Part shown: positions 1 to 11,406 of the stretch, piece after piece | Layout of the letters: every line of letters starts with the position of its first letter | Position numbering within the stretch: the first letter of the stretch is position 1 | Assembly (NCBI GenBank): GCA_030770425.1 | Contig: JASJFT010000194.1 | Coordinates: 21,889-85,888 of the forward strand | Direction of reading: 5' to 3' | DNA length: 64,000 nucleotides | DNA from: Darksidea phi | Lineage: Eukaryota; Ascomycota; Dothideomycetes; Pleosporales; Lentitheciaceae | Notes under the pieces: generated by a model | Told to the model about the DNA's origin: nothing | Databases searched by the model: none | The model's input: the letters and a program-made list of their open reading frames with translations, nothing else | Position numbers and translations under genes: made by a program

Positions 1-768
1 GATTCCGGACGGACTCAGGCAAATACTCCGGTAACTCGCGTGTCTCCCCACTTCGGCGAGAGCGAGATTCCTACAGTGATTCTGTGCTATAGTGGTGAAA
101 GAGCTTCAATACGAAGATTTTTTTTTTGCCGTTGGCGATATGAATATAACAGATATATGTTCTCAGTCAAGATCAACAATGTTTGCATTCTAGAACAGGC
201 GTCACGGACGATGCTACCGTGGCAAAAAGCAACCCCACTAAGCAATCATGCACACGAGCTCACCGATCAAAGCACTCGAGGCCACATCACCTAGCCGGCT
301 CTACGCTCACTGCAGCAACTTAGCTGCAGACCCAGTGACACATTATACGTTCGGAGGGGCACGGAAGCACTCTTTAGAGCTACCCCGGATTCTTAGCCGG
401 ATACCTGGTGCTCACCAAGGGTCCGAGCGTTGATGTTGTCGGTCGACGGGCCTGAGCGCCGGCGCGGAGCATGTGGTGGTCTGTGGACGGGTGGAAACGA
501 ACTGTGCTGCTATGCGGGCTCAGAAACGTTGGAAACTGGGTCCAGGGCAGTAATGCTCGAGGACGTCATGGTGGATTTCTTGATGGCGACATTGCTGGAG
601 AGATGTCCTAGCGTGCGAGATGTAATGTGTAGGGTTGTAGACGTCCATTATTAGTAGCCGAGCAATGAGCAGGAGAAAGTCACAGGTCGCAGTTAGCTGA
701 AGAAACGGCCATTGTGTAGGAATACAGTTAAAGCTTCGTAAAATTCAAACGCTATGCTATGCCAAATA
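1..768. other. left-edge stretch without a recognised gene
   Basis: Only short open frames occur on both strands and none resembles a known family. The part nearest 768 is probably the 3' flank of the minus-strand membrane-protein gene that ends at 769. A run of T at about 119-127 is the only simple-sequence feature noticed. Confidence 0.5.
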
Positions 769-2354
769 TCATGGGTATCTCATAATCTCATCTTCATCCT
801 CATCCTCATCCTCCACCTCTCTTAAAACACAAGGAGACAACGGTGTAATCGGACTCAGCATAGGGCTCGACATCCTCCTTGGACTTGACATCAAACTCGC
901 CTCACTCAACCGCCATCCCACCTCCTTCTGGCTCTCCACAAGCGTCGGCGCACTCCCCAAACTCCCAATACTCCTCACCGTCTCTAGCACGTTGCCCTTC
1001 TCGCAGCAATCGGCCTGCTCGTACCGGTCGAGACTATTGCGCCGCGACTGCTTGCGTGACTTGGACATATACGAGCGGTTTTTCTTAAGAAAGTCGGAGG
1101 GGACGATGCGCGAAGGGGCTTTGGGGTCACGCATCTCTTTTGAGTGGGCGAGCGAGGAGGAGAAGTCGTCGTCGATGCAGGGCATGATCTTCCGGGCAAT
1201 TCGGTGTCGGCGCGCCACGCGAGTGAAGGTAGATGAATTTGATGAGCTCCATTGCCAATCACTCCGAAACTCCCGCTCCATCGGTACGGCTTTTGTTTTG
1301 AAGTTGAAGACCCAGCGAGTGACTAGACCGCGCAGGATGGGGATGTTGGCTACGATGATTGCGACGTTGTTCTCGATGTGGTTGATGCAGTAGTCGATTG
1401 GGTAGGTCCAGTCTGTCTTGAACGATACGAAGAGGCGGTCGCGGTACGACAAGTAGATTTTGCCGGCGCCGATTCCTGTGACACTGCAAAAGGGTTAGCT
1501 GGAGAACGAAGCGTAGCCATTTGAAGGCACTCACGCTAAGCTGGAGGTGAAAACCGCTAGCACCACCAATCTCGATCTCAGCCGTGCGCTCATCATTCTG
1601 CGTACAATGATGAAAGGGATCGGGAAGATGAGAAGGTCGGTGAGGAGGTTGGCGCAAGTAATCCAGATCAGCATCTCGCCCATGCGATGCCGCCCCATGC
1701 AGTGTAGCCCTCCAAAAGTCCTCGGCTTCCAAGTGTTTCCTGTCTGTGGTGGGCATATAAAGATGTACAAGCACCATGGAATGAATGCGCTTCCGACAGT
1801 AAAGATGAGTATGCCGTAGAGAACCTTCTTCAACCACTCAATGACAGAGCCGGCTCGTAGGAGAAGCAGTATGATGGAGGCTTTGACGAGTGGTAAGATG
1901 GGAATATTAAGGAGATTGAATGCCATGACGACCTGCAAAGAGTTAGCATTGGTCTTAATGCAACAGTGTAGAGACTTACCGCATAATATTCATCATAGCT
2001 CGGTTCTATCTCGTTTGGCGGGACGTCCACGATGTGTATGCCGACATGCCACATCTTAACATCTACGGTGCTGTTAGAAAATAAAGTGCGAAGATATGGG
2101 AGCGAGCAGCTAACGTTTATAAGAGGGTCCTATTAGAGCTAGCGAGAGCAACGTTGGGAAGATGATCAACCAGTCGTCTACAAAGCCTCGTCAGCATTGT
2201 GCGATGGACAGCCGATAGCTTGCTACTCACCCCACCCAAGCCGAAGATTCAGCTTCCGTCTTGTGTATATCCTCAAAGCGACGAAAACCAAAGACAGTAC
2301 CGGTGTGCCGTAAATCACGGCCAGGCATGTCTCTTGCAGCGGATACCTGGGCAT
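769..2354 (-). CDS. SAT4-type (fungal rhodopsin-domain) integral membrane protein
   Basis: Five exons join in frame to 460 residues: 2354-2231, 2177-2115, 2062-1980, 1932-1535 and 1483-769. The start at 2354 opens directly before the first membrane segment, and an in-frame ATG at 2429 is an alternative. The protein has the layout of the fungal rhodopsin-domain family. After the first helix comes a basic RIYTRR loop followed by LGWDDW, then GIHIVDVPP, several hydrophobic helices, and a long polar tail. The tail is Ser/Arg-rich and ends in an acidic Glu-Asp repeat encoded by a CATCCT-like microsatellite near 785-815. Members of this family (PTH11/SAT4-like) sit in membranes. Most have no proven ligand, and some act in host or surface sensing. 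Family membership is well supported; a receptor role is inference. Confidence 0.85.
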
Positions 2355-3605
2355 TGCGACGACGAGGTGACCTTCTGGAAGGAATCGCGAAAACCACAAA
2401 TGCGCGACATCGTGGGTGGGCTTTCTCATATAGGTAGCTTGCTGCACCACATTCCATGTGGCTACTAATCCCGGTCCACTTTGGCCGGCTGTCCATGTCT
2501 GGTTCTTCCCCCGCAATATACAAGGGTGGGCCGAATTAAATGGCGGGCCGCCTGCATCTATATGATCATCCCCAAGTTGACGAGTTAAAAGGCATCAATT
2601 CACGTGTGTCTGGTGACACACTATAATTTCTGCGTAGTATACTTGCCATTTGAATAAAGGTGTCCCCCCACCCTATAGTCGAACTTGGAAGAATCTGGCC
2701 ATTAAATTTAGCTTCATGAACTTTCTTCCGAACGGCCACATGTATATGAGGCGGGCCCTCGGCGGCGTGAAAAGAGCCGACACCCCGTCTGGCCTGAAGG
2801 AAGACAAGCGAGGGTTTCGCGTGGTCCACACCAGAAGGCTCCTGAGACGCTTGTGGCGACGGCGTCATTTCACGAACGCATGCTGGCAGATTTCGTGTTA
2901 CACATGTACTCATCCCATGGGAGAAACTTCGCTAGGGGTGCTGCAAGTATCGCAGCTTCTGGTATTATTGATTTTGCCGATCCCTGCCCCACGACTTTGG
3001 GCGTGGCCGCGGAAGATAGTATGATGGGGACAAGACGATAACTTTTGGTTTAACGGTGCTCATGTGTTCTAATCGTAGAGCCTCTACCGCCTATGCTCCA
3101 TGACCGGAAGGTCGAAACCGAGAAGTGAATTCGGACGGAAGAACTAAGCGGAGTCTGCCAGGATATGCGCGAGGTTACCGGTCCAAGCCAATGCCATGTA
3201 GCAGCCGATGCAAAAGCCGATGCTGCTTTTCATATAGCCATCATCGCGCCAGCAGGCACCCCACAAATCCGAGGAGGGCACAATATTGCCCGCGACCGCT
3301 CAATACCCAGAATCTTAATAGGTAGTGGTGGATGCGTTCGGCCTGGCGGCCCTGCACATTTCTCCGGGCTCTTTTGTCTCGGTGGTGTTTGCAATCATGT
3401 GCCTCTCCCGTCAAGTCGCTGCCCGGAAGTGCTGAAACTTGTGAGGAGGTTAGCCCAGAGCAGCCTGTAGTTGCACAATACTGCGACGTGCATTACAACG
3501 TCGGAACGAGAGATGCCCACATACAGCGTTAATAAAATGAAGTTGGTGAAGTAGCTAATTGGGAGCAGGAGAGTAACGGAAGGTACTGGCCTCAAAGACC
3601 CGGAA

Positions 3606-3704
3606 TATGCGATAACGCTGTCATGCCGTGACGAAAAAGGCATTCGTCCCGGCTACTACTCATTCGGTATGCGATAACGCTAAGCTTCTCAGTCATGCAC
3701 GTGA
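3606..3704 (+). repeat. imperfect direct repeat
   Basis: The 14-base string TATGCGATAACGCT occurs at 3606-3619 and again at 3668-3681. Both copies are followed by a GTCATGC(C/AC)GTGAC segment, immediately in the first copy and after about ten extra bases in the second. The second copy therefore looks like a diverged duplicate carrying a small insertion. Function unknown. Confidence 0.6.
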
Positions 3705-5272
3705 CACTCGTAGACTCATACCTTTAGAAATTGCAGGGTCTATTACTTCGGCACCGTCAAGAATAGATCGTTATATCCAAAGTCTGTTCTATCTCAATCT
3801 CACATAGTCTTACATTGCATTGAAAGCAGACTGTAGCGGAGTAAGCCAAGACTTACAGACAGCGGGCGTGTCCATTCCCGCATTGCTTCACCCCACCACC
3901 ACTTTCCGCGCCCTGCCCATGAATACTAGCAGCGTGCTGGCTTCTGCCCCGTTGATTTTGCATTCAATTTCGTGTAGCGCGTTTCGTCCTCTTATCCAAG
4001 ATGTCATCATGGCTTAGTACTCTAGGAGTGCCCGCGGCAACGCTGGATCTAAAATTATAGCTTGCTAGAGACGTCCTGATAATGCCAATGGTTGTTGCGG
4101 ACAGCATTGCTAGGAGGCATTTCTCGCGATGATCCAGAGGTCGTGCGTCCGATTATTACATTCATCTTGACATATCGATCGCGCAAGCACCTACATCATC
4201 CGGGGAATCTTCATAGGACATACTCCTATGGCCTTTCAGGCGCTGAAAAAGCGCATATAGGGCTCGATCGTTCGAATATCAGAAGTACTGCGCGGATACT
4301 TCTCAAACAGGATGTCTTTTCACGCCGCTACCCAGATCGATATGGCTAGGCTTGCAGTTATCACGCCGCTCCTCAGATATATGAGCTCTACGAATCTACC
4401 TCTCAAGCATGGTCCAAGGTGCTTTCTTCTGTCTGCTTAGCAATTTGGTACATCGCGAAAAGGCTCGAGTCCTTTTTACTGTTGGCTCAATCTCTCTGCG
4501 AGAACGCCTCTAAGAGTGTTTTGCGTACCGCACATTCGGGTGTACAAGAATGCGCTTTCAGTCTTTTCAACCATCATCGCTTGTCGCATTTATAGCTACA
4601 ATGATCGAAACCTATCTGGAAAGGCCAAGGACATCGGGATAGCCGCAGACCAAGAGTTCATCATCACCGTTACTATGAACGCCCCTCGGTAATCGCTGCC
4701 CTTTGGTCTTTCAACTCGACTAAGATGGTGTGGCTAGAGAGGCTATGTGTGCATATACACTAGACGGAAATTCGATGCACTGTCACTGGACGATTTCGCG
4801 TCCACTGTTCACACATTCCCGATAGTATGTATCAACTTGTTGGTACATAATCACTTAGAGCCTTGCCGCATGCACGGCAAACAAAATGCGTCGGCCAACC
4901 GATTTCTGGTAGCTGGCACGTTTCAGGTCGGGCAACTTGCACTCCGCGCTCGTGGACCACACACGTCATTCCCGTCATCGCACCGTCGTTCTAGTCGATT
5001 CCTAAACTTTTGATGGAGAGCGAAATTTTGATCGGAAGGTCTGGATTCTAGACTTTTGCGGGAAAAGTCTCGGCATTTGAAGGCGGGCAATCGTTTCATT
5101 ACCGATCCGCTCGGATGTCACTTTTACACCAGTGGCTTGGCTTCGAGTTGTCAGGCGCTGGCGAGTTGACAGTGGCACTTGATTGGCGACGACGCTAAAC
5201 ACTACCGTGCAGGACTTGAGGGTACGGTTAACCTCCTCTACAGTTAACTGTCGTAGGCGCTCAGAAAGTGGG

Positions 5273-5494
5273 TCAGTAGATGGTATTGAGGAAACCGAAC
5301 CGAATTGCAAATATTAACACGCCGTGATGTGATCGGGAGCGAAGAGCATTCTCTAGCGCGACAATGGCGTTTTCGCGCTGCATATGTGGTACCTTGCAGG
5401 GAGAAATGAAAGCGTGCGCCCGCCACTTCAGACTACTGGGCGCCATCGCACAGGCACATGTGAGAACGATAAGTAACGCTGTTGCCACGCGCAT
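5273..5494 (-). CDS. possible small secreted protein (weak)
   Basis: A 73-codon open frame starts at the ATG at 5494. Its N-terminus, MRVATALLIVLTCACAMA, has a short basic start, a hydrophobic core and an Ala-x-Ala-like cleavage region, as in fungal signal peptides. The rest is basic, has a single further cysteine and resembles nothing I recognise. A GTACCA within the frame could be a donor, so the 3' part may differ. A frame this short is easily produced by chance. It is listed only because the N-terminus is suggestive and the surrounding 4 kb are otherwise empty. Confidence 0.18.
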   Translation of the reverse strand: MRVATALLIVLTCACAMAPSSLKWRAHAFISPCKVPHMQRENAIVALENALRSRSHHGVLIFAIRFGFLNTIY

Positions 5495-6396
5495 TATCAC
5501 TCTGCCTGCGCTGGCGGGAAATCAACAGGTCGCCGAAGTCCGGCTGGAAATAAGATAGCCACGGGATCCGAACTCCTGCATTGTGCAGACGCCAACAAGT
5601 CATTCACATCTCCACATTTGCGTAGGCTGGCTGAGGGTTCAAATTATGAGAAAAGTTTCCCATGGTACCAAAGAAACGGAGTGTTTAAAGTGACGATATT
5701 TCGGCGATTTTAAGTGGTCAATTCGGTTTCGGAAACGACATAGGCGAAGGCATGCTGCAGGGGAACGCAGTAGCCTTGCGCCAAGTGGTTTGAGGATCAG
5801 CCACCGGCGATCCGCTCGCAGGTGCTTTTCGACCGCTGGCGATCACAGCGTGGTGCCTGGATCCCGGTGCTAAACTGAGCGGCTCGAACTGTCTCCACAA
5901 TTGCTTGTCAAACAACATATGCCATTGGCTGTTCGTTCGTTCTGTTTCCCACCACAGCGTTTAGCAAGCCACAGTGCCAAAACTTACCGAATGCTCCGAA
6001 GGAGTCGGACTTCCCCTAGCTAATTTTACTCCGTCTCTCGACCACATTCGGCATACGTTATGACCTTTTAGCGCTCAGCAAGTGGCATCCCGCCCGATTA
6101 CTGTTCGTGGACGGTCTGCTATGGGGCGCTCCCTGCCGTCCCTTGTCAGCAACGTGGGAAAGCGGCAATTTCGCGTGGATGTACAAAATACCGTGTCCCC
6201 CATCCTTTCCTACATCGTGTCACGCACATCTGGCTTCCGGTACAGGAATACCATCCATTCTTTCAGTTCTTTGTCATTCATTGTTTAGAGTCCGAGACTC
6301 AATTACATTCACTCAAAACACAACTCATTCTTTTGCTGATCGTACCTTTCCAATCTTTACCCGATCATCATCCAATTCCTGTCGATATCAAACAGA

Positions 6397-7936
6397 ATGC
6401 TGAATCTCTTCGCATTTACGGCCGGGTTGGCCGCTACGGCCTCTGCCTTCGACTGCCATGGCCCTTATTTCAGTTTCTACAACCGTGCTGGCCCTGCTAT
6501 GTCCTTCCAGAGGCTCGATCCTGCCCTTTTCCCCGGCCAGCAGAGCCCTCATCTTCACTCCTTCGATGGTGGAAATGGCCTCGCCGCCGATATGACGTTT
6601 GAGACCACCCAGGAGTCGACATGCACCACTGCTCGCATTAAGTCGGACAAGAGCTTGTACTGGCGCCCTACCCTCTTCTGGAACGGGAACAACACCGGTT
6701 TCTACAAGGTCCCTGATAAGTTCCTCAAGATTTACTACAAGTTCGGAGACTCTGGAAACACCAAGGCTAAAGTCTCTGAGTTCCCTGAGAATTTCCAGAT
6801 GATTGCTGGTGATCCATTCAAGCGCGCAGACGGCGACAACCCTGCTGGCATCAAGTGGGCCTGCCTTGGCGACAATTACTCCAGAATTGATGCCAAGGGT
6901 TTCCCCAAAGGCTTCACTTCTTGCAAGGAGGGCCTCACCTCCGAGATCACCTTCCCTTCCTGCTGGAACGGAAAGGAGATTGACCCTAAAAGCCCGTCCT
7001 CCCATATGGCGTGGCCCACTAACTCCGGCAAAGGTCTCGATGCCTGCCCTGAGGGTTTCAAGGCTGCTCGCTTCCCCACTATCTTCATCGAGTTCTGGTA
7101 TGATGTCTCTGGCTTCGACGGGCAGTATAGTGCCGACGATGTCCCATGGTCGCTTGCCAACGGTGACCCAACTGGCTTCGGCTTCCACGCTGATTTCCGC
7201 AATGGCTGGGAGAAGGGTGTTCTTGCTAAGGCTACTGCCGACGATGGTTACTGCAACTGTGGTTGCGGGTGCGGCAACGATCAGATGAAGGAGTGCTTCG
7301 GTGCCGACAACGTCAACGATGATAACGATGCCGATTTTAAGTCTTGCTCTGCGAAGCCTGCTTTCTCCATCGATAGCACGATGGCTATCGACAAGCTCCC
7401 AGGTTGCAACCCCCTTCAAGCTGGCCCTGAGAGGGCCACCCAAGCGACAGGTCCTGGTTGCACTGCTGCTGCCGCTGCCTCATCGTCCGGTGACATCAAG
7501 ACCCCTGCTGCAGGATCCTCTGCCAGCGGAGCATCTAGTACCAAGGCCGCTGCTACGACCGAGAAGGCTACCGCTGAAGCAGAAGCCGAATCGACGGATT
7601 TCCCGACTCTTAGTCGGACGGTGGTGAACAAGGGCGAGACACACATTGGCAAAGCCGGTGATGGTGATGCCGCCGCCATTGCGACCAAGACCAAGGGGTA
7701 TGTTACCTTTACCGCAAAACAATGATCATCACCTTACTGACTCTTCCAGCTATAACACCATTTTACCCTCCTTGTCGCCCGTTTCCAGCACTGCTGGCGC
7801 AGTCGGCCCCAACGCTACCTCTTGCGACGTACGAACCGCCTACGCTACCGTCACCAACACTGCAACCGTTACCGTCTCAGCTGGTAGCTATATGGTCCGA
7901 CACAAGAGGCACGGTGATTTGCACCACAAGCATTAG
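6397..7936 (+). CDS. secreted DUF1996-domain protein
   Basis: Two exons, 6397-7697 and 7750-7936, give 495 residues. The start is preceded by CAGA and a pyrimidine-rich leader. A signal peptide (MLNLFAFTAGLAATASA) is followed at once by FDCHGPYF and the DUF1996 domain, which carries the family's QSPHLHSFDGGNG and YWRPTLFW stretches up to about residue 270. A Cys-rich knot (YCNCGCGCG) lies near residue 288. An Ala/Ser/Thr-rich linker and a short tail ending in RHKRHGDLHHKH follow, the tail being supplied by exon 2. No GPI-anchor signal is visible. DUF1996 proteins are fungal extracellular or wall-associated proteins of unknown biochemical function. The 351-codon frame on the opposite strand is an antisense shadow. 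Confidence 0.9.
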
Positions 7937-9140
7937 ATGCTTGCCATAGAATTGAGAATTAGACCGGTATGGACAGGCGCTACATGGGAGGGGCTTCGGT
8001 TTTTATTTAAACGGCCATTGATGATATACAATTACCGCGCTCAACGCAGCGCTGCTTTGCGGGACAGCGCCTATGCCCCAGCGCCTCAACTTCGATTCTG
8101 ACTGGATCTTTTCCAGACTTTTTTCATTCCATCGTATATATAGCCCGGCTATGTTGGACATCGATCCCATACATACACTTCATTGCAATTGAATGACAAA
8201 GAGCTTTGTTCAAATCACCATTTGTGCCAACCAACCATGCATTCCTAGTAGACAACATAAAGTGGAACAAGATACACGCTTAGCTAGATAGTTCAACGTC
8301 GAAGGATTCATTCAACACTCTTCGCGCATCCCAACCCTAAGGCCGTACCCGTAGAAGTAAGAGCTGGCAAAGGGCAGCTTGTCCGAAGAATTCCCTCAAA
8401 CAAAGTCATTATAGACTTGATATCAGGGTTGGAGATTAGGATACGCTTGCAACATCGTTTGCGCCGGGTGAGGCTGTTGGATGTTGTCGGGTGTTGGGAT
8501 CAACGCGGCGGTTTGCCGGGTTTGGGGCGGTCGAGGAAAAAGAAAATACTTGGCCGACGTTAGAAAGGCGGTCCTTACCCGCGTCGGAGATTAAAGGTGG
8601 TTTTTCCAGATTATGCTTTTTTGGGGTCGGCTAAACGATGGCCATGTTGAAATGTGGCGTGCGGCGTAGGTGGTGCGGCAAGGAGGTGGACGGCGAGGGC
8701 CGGAGTTAGTCATAAATGGCTTAGCGATGTTTCATGGCTGGGAGCTGCGAAGCACTGGGCGCCCACGACTTCTCATACAATTAGTTCTACTTGCGTTGGC
8801 CGAGCTGCCAATAAGAGTTGCTTTGCGTCTTGACGTGGACGTTTTTTCGGCAATAAAAATCTCGACGAAGCGATGACAACGGTCACCGTTCGAGACAACG
8901 GCGTAGCGCCTTTGAATCGAACTTGTGTGAAGGTGTCTTCAAGCTAGATGAAGAATTTAACAGCTTTAAAATCATTCCATGTATCCGCAAAATCTTCCTA
9001 AAGTCACAAGAAATCCCGTCCGGCAAGGCTTCGCGCATGTATGCAAGCGAGCACTCGATAGCCGGGATGCTCAGCGCAGAGCAAACAAGAACTTCCTCGT
9101 CCTCCAGGGTCGTAAAAGAACCGTAAAATATATCATAACA
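7937..9140. other. intergenic stretch without a recognised gene
   Basis: This follows the DUF1996 stop and precedes the decayed oxidoreductase. A TATATATA at 8135-8142 lies in a promoter-like setting, but no plausible coding sequence follows it. Short open frames, for example near 8670-8876, match no family I know. Confidence 0.45.
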
Positions 9141-10308
9141 ATGGTACCATTATTGTAGGCGCGGGACAGCTTTGGAGACATGTGGATCAGAAGATTGAGG
9201 CGGAGGCGCCCGGTTACTCTGGTATCATTGCCTTCCGCAGTTGCGATCGAAAAAGCGAAGATGAGTCTAATCATACGCAGTTCCTAGCGCGAGATGTACT
9301 TACGCCAGCGTTGGCGGTGGCACACTACAGGGCAGCGTATCCTGGATGCCTTCAGAACACGGGCTAACCTCCCGCCCGCATAATCTGCTCGATGCGCAAA
9401 TCGTCCTCATGGACGGCACTCTCAGATCGAGTTCTGACGATCCCGAGCTGCTTCGGGCTCTCCGCGGTGGGGACGCGTGCGGAATCATGACAGCCCTCAA
9501 GATCCGTGCTTACCGCTATCTCCAGAAAGTGTATTCCGGAATGATTCTTTACCCACGGATCGCCCTGGACGAACTAGCTAGAAAGGTGCCGAAGTCTACA
9601 GAGCAGAATAAAGATGCGAAAGTAGCTATGCATCTCTGCTGTCCAGACATGACGAGTGGCGCTTTCGTTGGTAAACCAAACGTCCCTGGACTCGGAATAG
9701 TTGTTTATGACGCCCATGCTGAAGCTCACGGACGCGAAGTCTTTAAGTGGGCGTTGGATATAGCTGGTGCAACGGTACGACTACGCCTGGCTGACTTCTT
9801 TTATACTTGGCCCCAGGAGAATGTGATGAAATTGACGGAATGGTGTGTGTCTACAGGAAGCGTTCCACTCAGTACAGTCGAGAAGAGCGACAGGCTGGCC
9901 GCGCGCTCGTTATCGCCACATCCTGCAACTAGGCACCGTGCACTGAATCGGTACAGCACACCAGATGCACATCGGTTTGCCGTGGAGCGGTTGGGGCGGA
10001 AACTTGTGAGCGGTACAGTGTGGGGGATTGCCTGCCGCGGGGTTTCGAAGAGTTTCATGATATTGAACAGGTATGTCTTCCTTTCCAATGGGATTGTAGA
10101 GAAAGAGAGAGGTCGAACCGGATGAATATGTGTGTTAACGCTTGGGCAGATATTCGGAGAGAATGTGGAGGAGTTGATGGGGGTTAAGAAGAGGGGCGAT
10201 CCGAGGAATTGGTTGAGAGGGGCTTACGAGCTACAAGAATGTAAAGAGTGGGGATGGGAAGAGGGGGAATCCTTCTTAGGAGTTAAAATAGAATCAATCT
10301 TTCCTTAA
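9141..10308 (+). pseudogene. decayed FAD-linked (berberine-bridge-like) oxidoreductase
   Basis: Pieces of a PCMH-type FAD-binding oxidoreductase appear in order but in different frames. The string VGAGQLWRHVDQKIEAEAPG occurs near 9153-9215 and SVGGGTLQGSVSWMPSEHGL near 9305-9365. A long open part up to about 10,075 carries GDACGIMTALKIRAY, the usual end of the FAD_binding_4 domain. A BBE-like tail (FGENVEELMGVKKRGDP) lies at about 10,153-10,203. The N-terminal flavin-attachment region is not found upstream. The natural splice GTATGT...GGGCAG near 10,076-10,149 puts the tail out of frame and stops within ten codons. Such enzymes oxidise small metabolites and are often in secondary metabolism; this copy looks truncated and frameshifted. 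An unusual but working gene model remains possible. Confidence 0.55.
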
Positions 10309-10552
10309 GCGCTAGACCGCATGGCGTTTCCGTCGGAAAAGGAAAACGGCACCTCATTTAGCTTAGCGGAGCAATTTCTGATTGGTCCGATATCGCTACT
10401 TCTAAACAGAGCCCTACACACAAGATACCATAACCCCCAAGACGCCCTACTACATCATCATTTCCCTTCTACACGACACCAATCAACCTCCCTCCCCTGT
10501 GTGTTCTCCAAAGCCCAGCAAAAACGCCAATCGCATGACTCAAGAAGCAACA

Positions 10553-11406
10553 ATGGCGTCGAATGGCATACCACCCCCAGCACCAGCACCAGCCCAACAC
10601 AGCAACCCCATCGCCTCCGCAAAAACCCAAGAAGCAACCCAAAACTACACCTTCCGTCCCGCCCTCACCAGCGACATTCCCGCCCTACAAATCATGATCG
10701 AAGAATCCCTCCGCGGCCTAGGAAAAGCACACTACACAGAAGCCGAGCTCGACGGCTCGATAGGCTATCTCTTCGGGCCGGACACATTGCTACTCCACGT
10801 GAGCCCTCCTTCCCCTGCTCCATCTCTATATCCTTCCCGTTCTCTATCTCCGTCTCCACATCTCTCTCTCTCTAGGCGAAAAGAAAAAGGAATGTTGTTG
10901 TTGATGATGGTGGTGGTGGTAATTGTAGGACCGCACGTATTTCATACTACATCCGCAGTCGTCGCCAGATATCATCTGCGCATGCGGCGGCTGGTCGTTC
11001 CGACGGACGCTTTACGGTGCAGATACGGCGCCGGGACGTATGCCTGAGGCGAGGGATCCAGCGACGGAACGAGCCAGCATACGGGCTATTTTTACGCATC
11101 CTGATTGGGCGCGGAAGGGATTGGGAACGGTATGTCCTTTCTATATATATATCTGAGCTCGAGGCCGCACGTTCTAACCTAAACCCATGGGCTTTTTAGA
11201 TGATGATGCGATATTGCGAGCGTAAAGCTCGCGAGGGAGGTTTTGAGAGGCTGGAAATGGGAGCGACGTTGTCGGGGGTGGCGTTGTACGAGAAGTGCGG
11301 GTATGTGCGGAGCGGGAAGGAGGATTGTGTGAGGTGTCCTAATGGAGAGGGCATAAGGATTGTGCATATGATCAAAGACTGCGCGGGGACTGAGGAGAGG
11401 GAGTAA
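10553..11406 (+). CDS. GNAT-family N-acetyltransferase
   Basis: Exons 10553-10798, 10929-11129 and 11200-11406 give 217 residues. An in-frame ATG at 10535 is an alternative start. The N-terminus is Pro/Ala-rich and disordered-looking. The catalytic fold begins at about residue 35 with YTFRPALTSDIPALQIMI. The mid-domain strand ends in HPDWARKGLGT, which fits the acetyl-CoA pyrophosphate loop (R/Q-x-x-G-x-G/A). The last strand carries LEMGATLSGVALYEKCGY, typical of GNAT motif B. The substrate cannot be told. The first intron contains a GTTGTTGATGATGGTGGT-type microsatellite at about 10,895-10,920. It lies just downstream of the decayed oxidoreductase on the same strand and appears intact. Confidence 0.85.

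Larger units (their letters stand above)
2355..6396. other. 4-kb gene-poor block between the membrane protein and the DUF1996 gene
   Basis: No frame in this block resembles a known protein, and no long spliced gene could be assembled. The left end is the promoter side of the rhodopsin-domain gene, with a CACGTG at 2601-2606. The right end is the promoter and pyrimidine-rich leader of the DUF1996 gene, roughly 6240-6396. It also contains an imperfect direct repeat at 3606-3704 and a short minus-strand ORF with a signal-peptide-like N-terminus at 5273-5494. Composition is not obviously AT-rich, so strong repeat-induced mutation is not evident. Confidence 0.45.

Noticed and set aside
2355..6396. 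repeat-induced point mutation of a transposon relic
   Set aside because: The block is not markedly AT-rich by eye and no transposase or reverse-transcriptase pieces were found.
6388..7443. 351-codon minus-strand frame
   Set aside because: It lies wholly antisense to the DUF1996 coding sequence, whose domain and signal peptide are clear.
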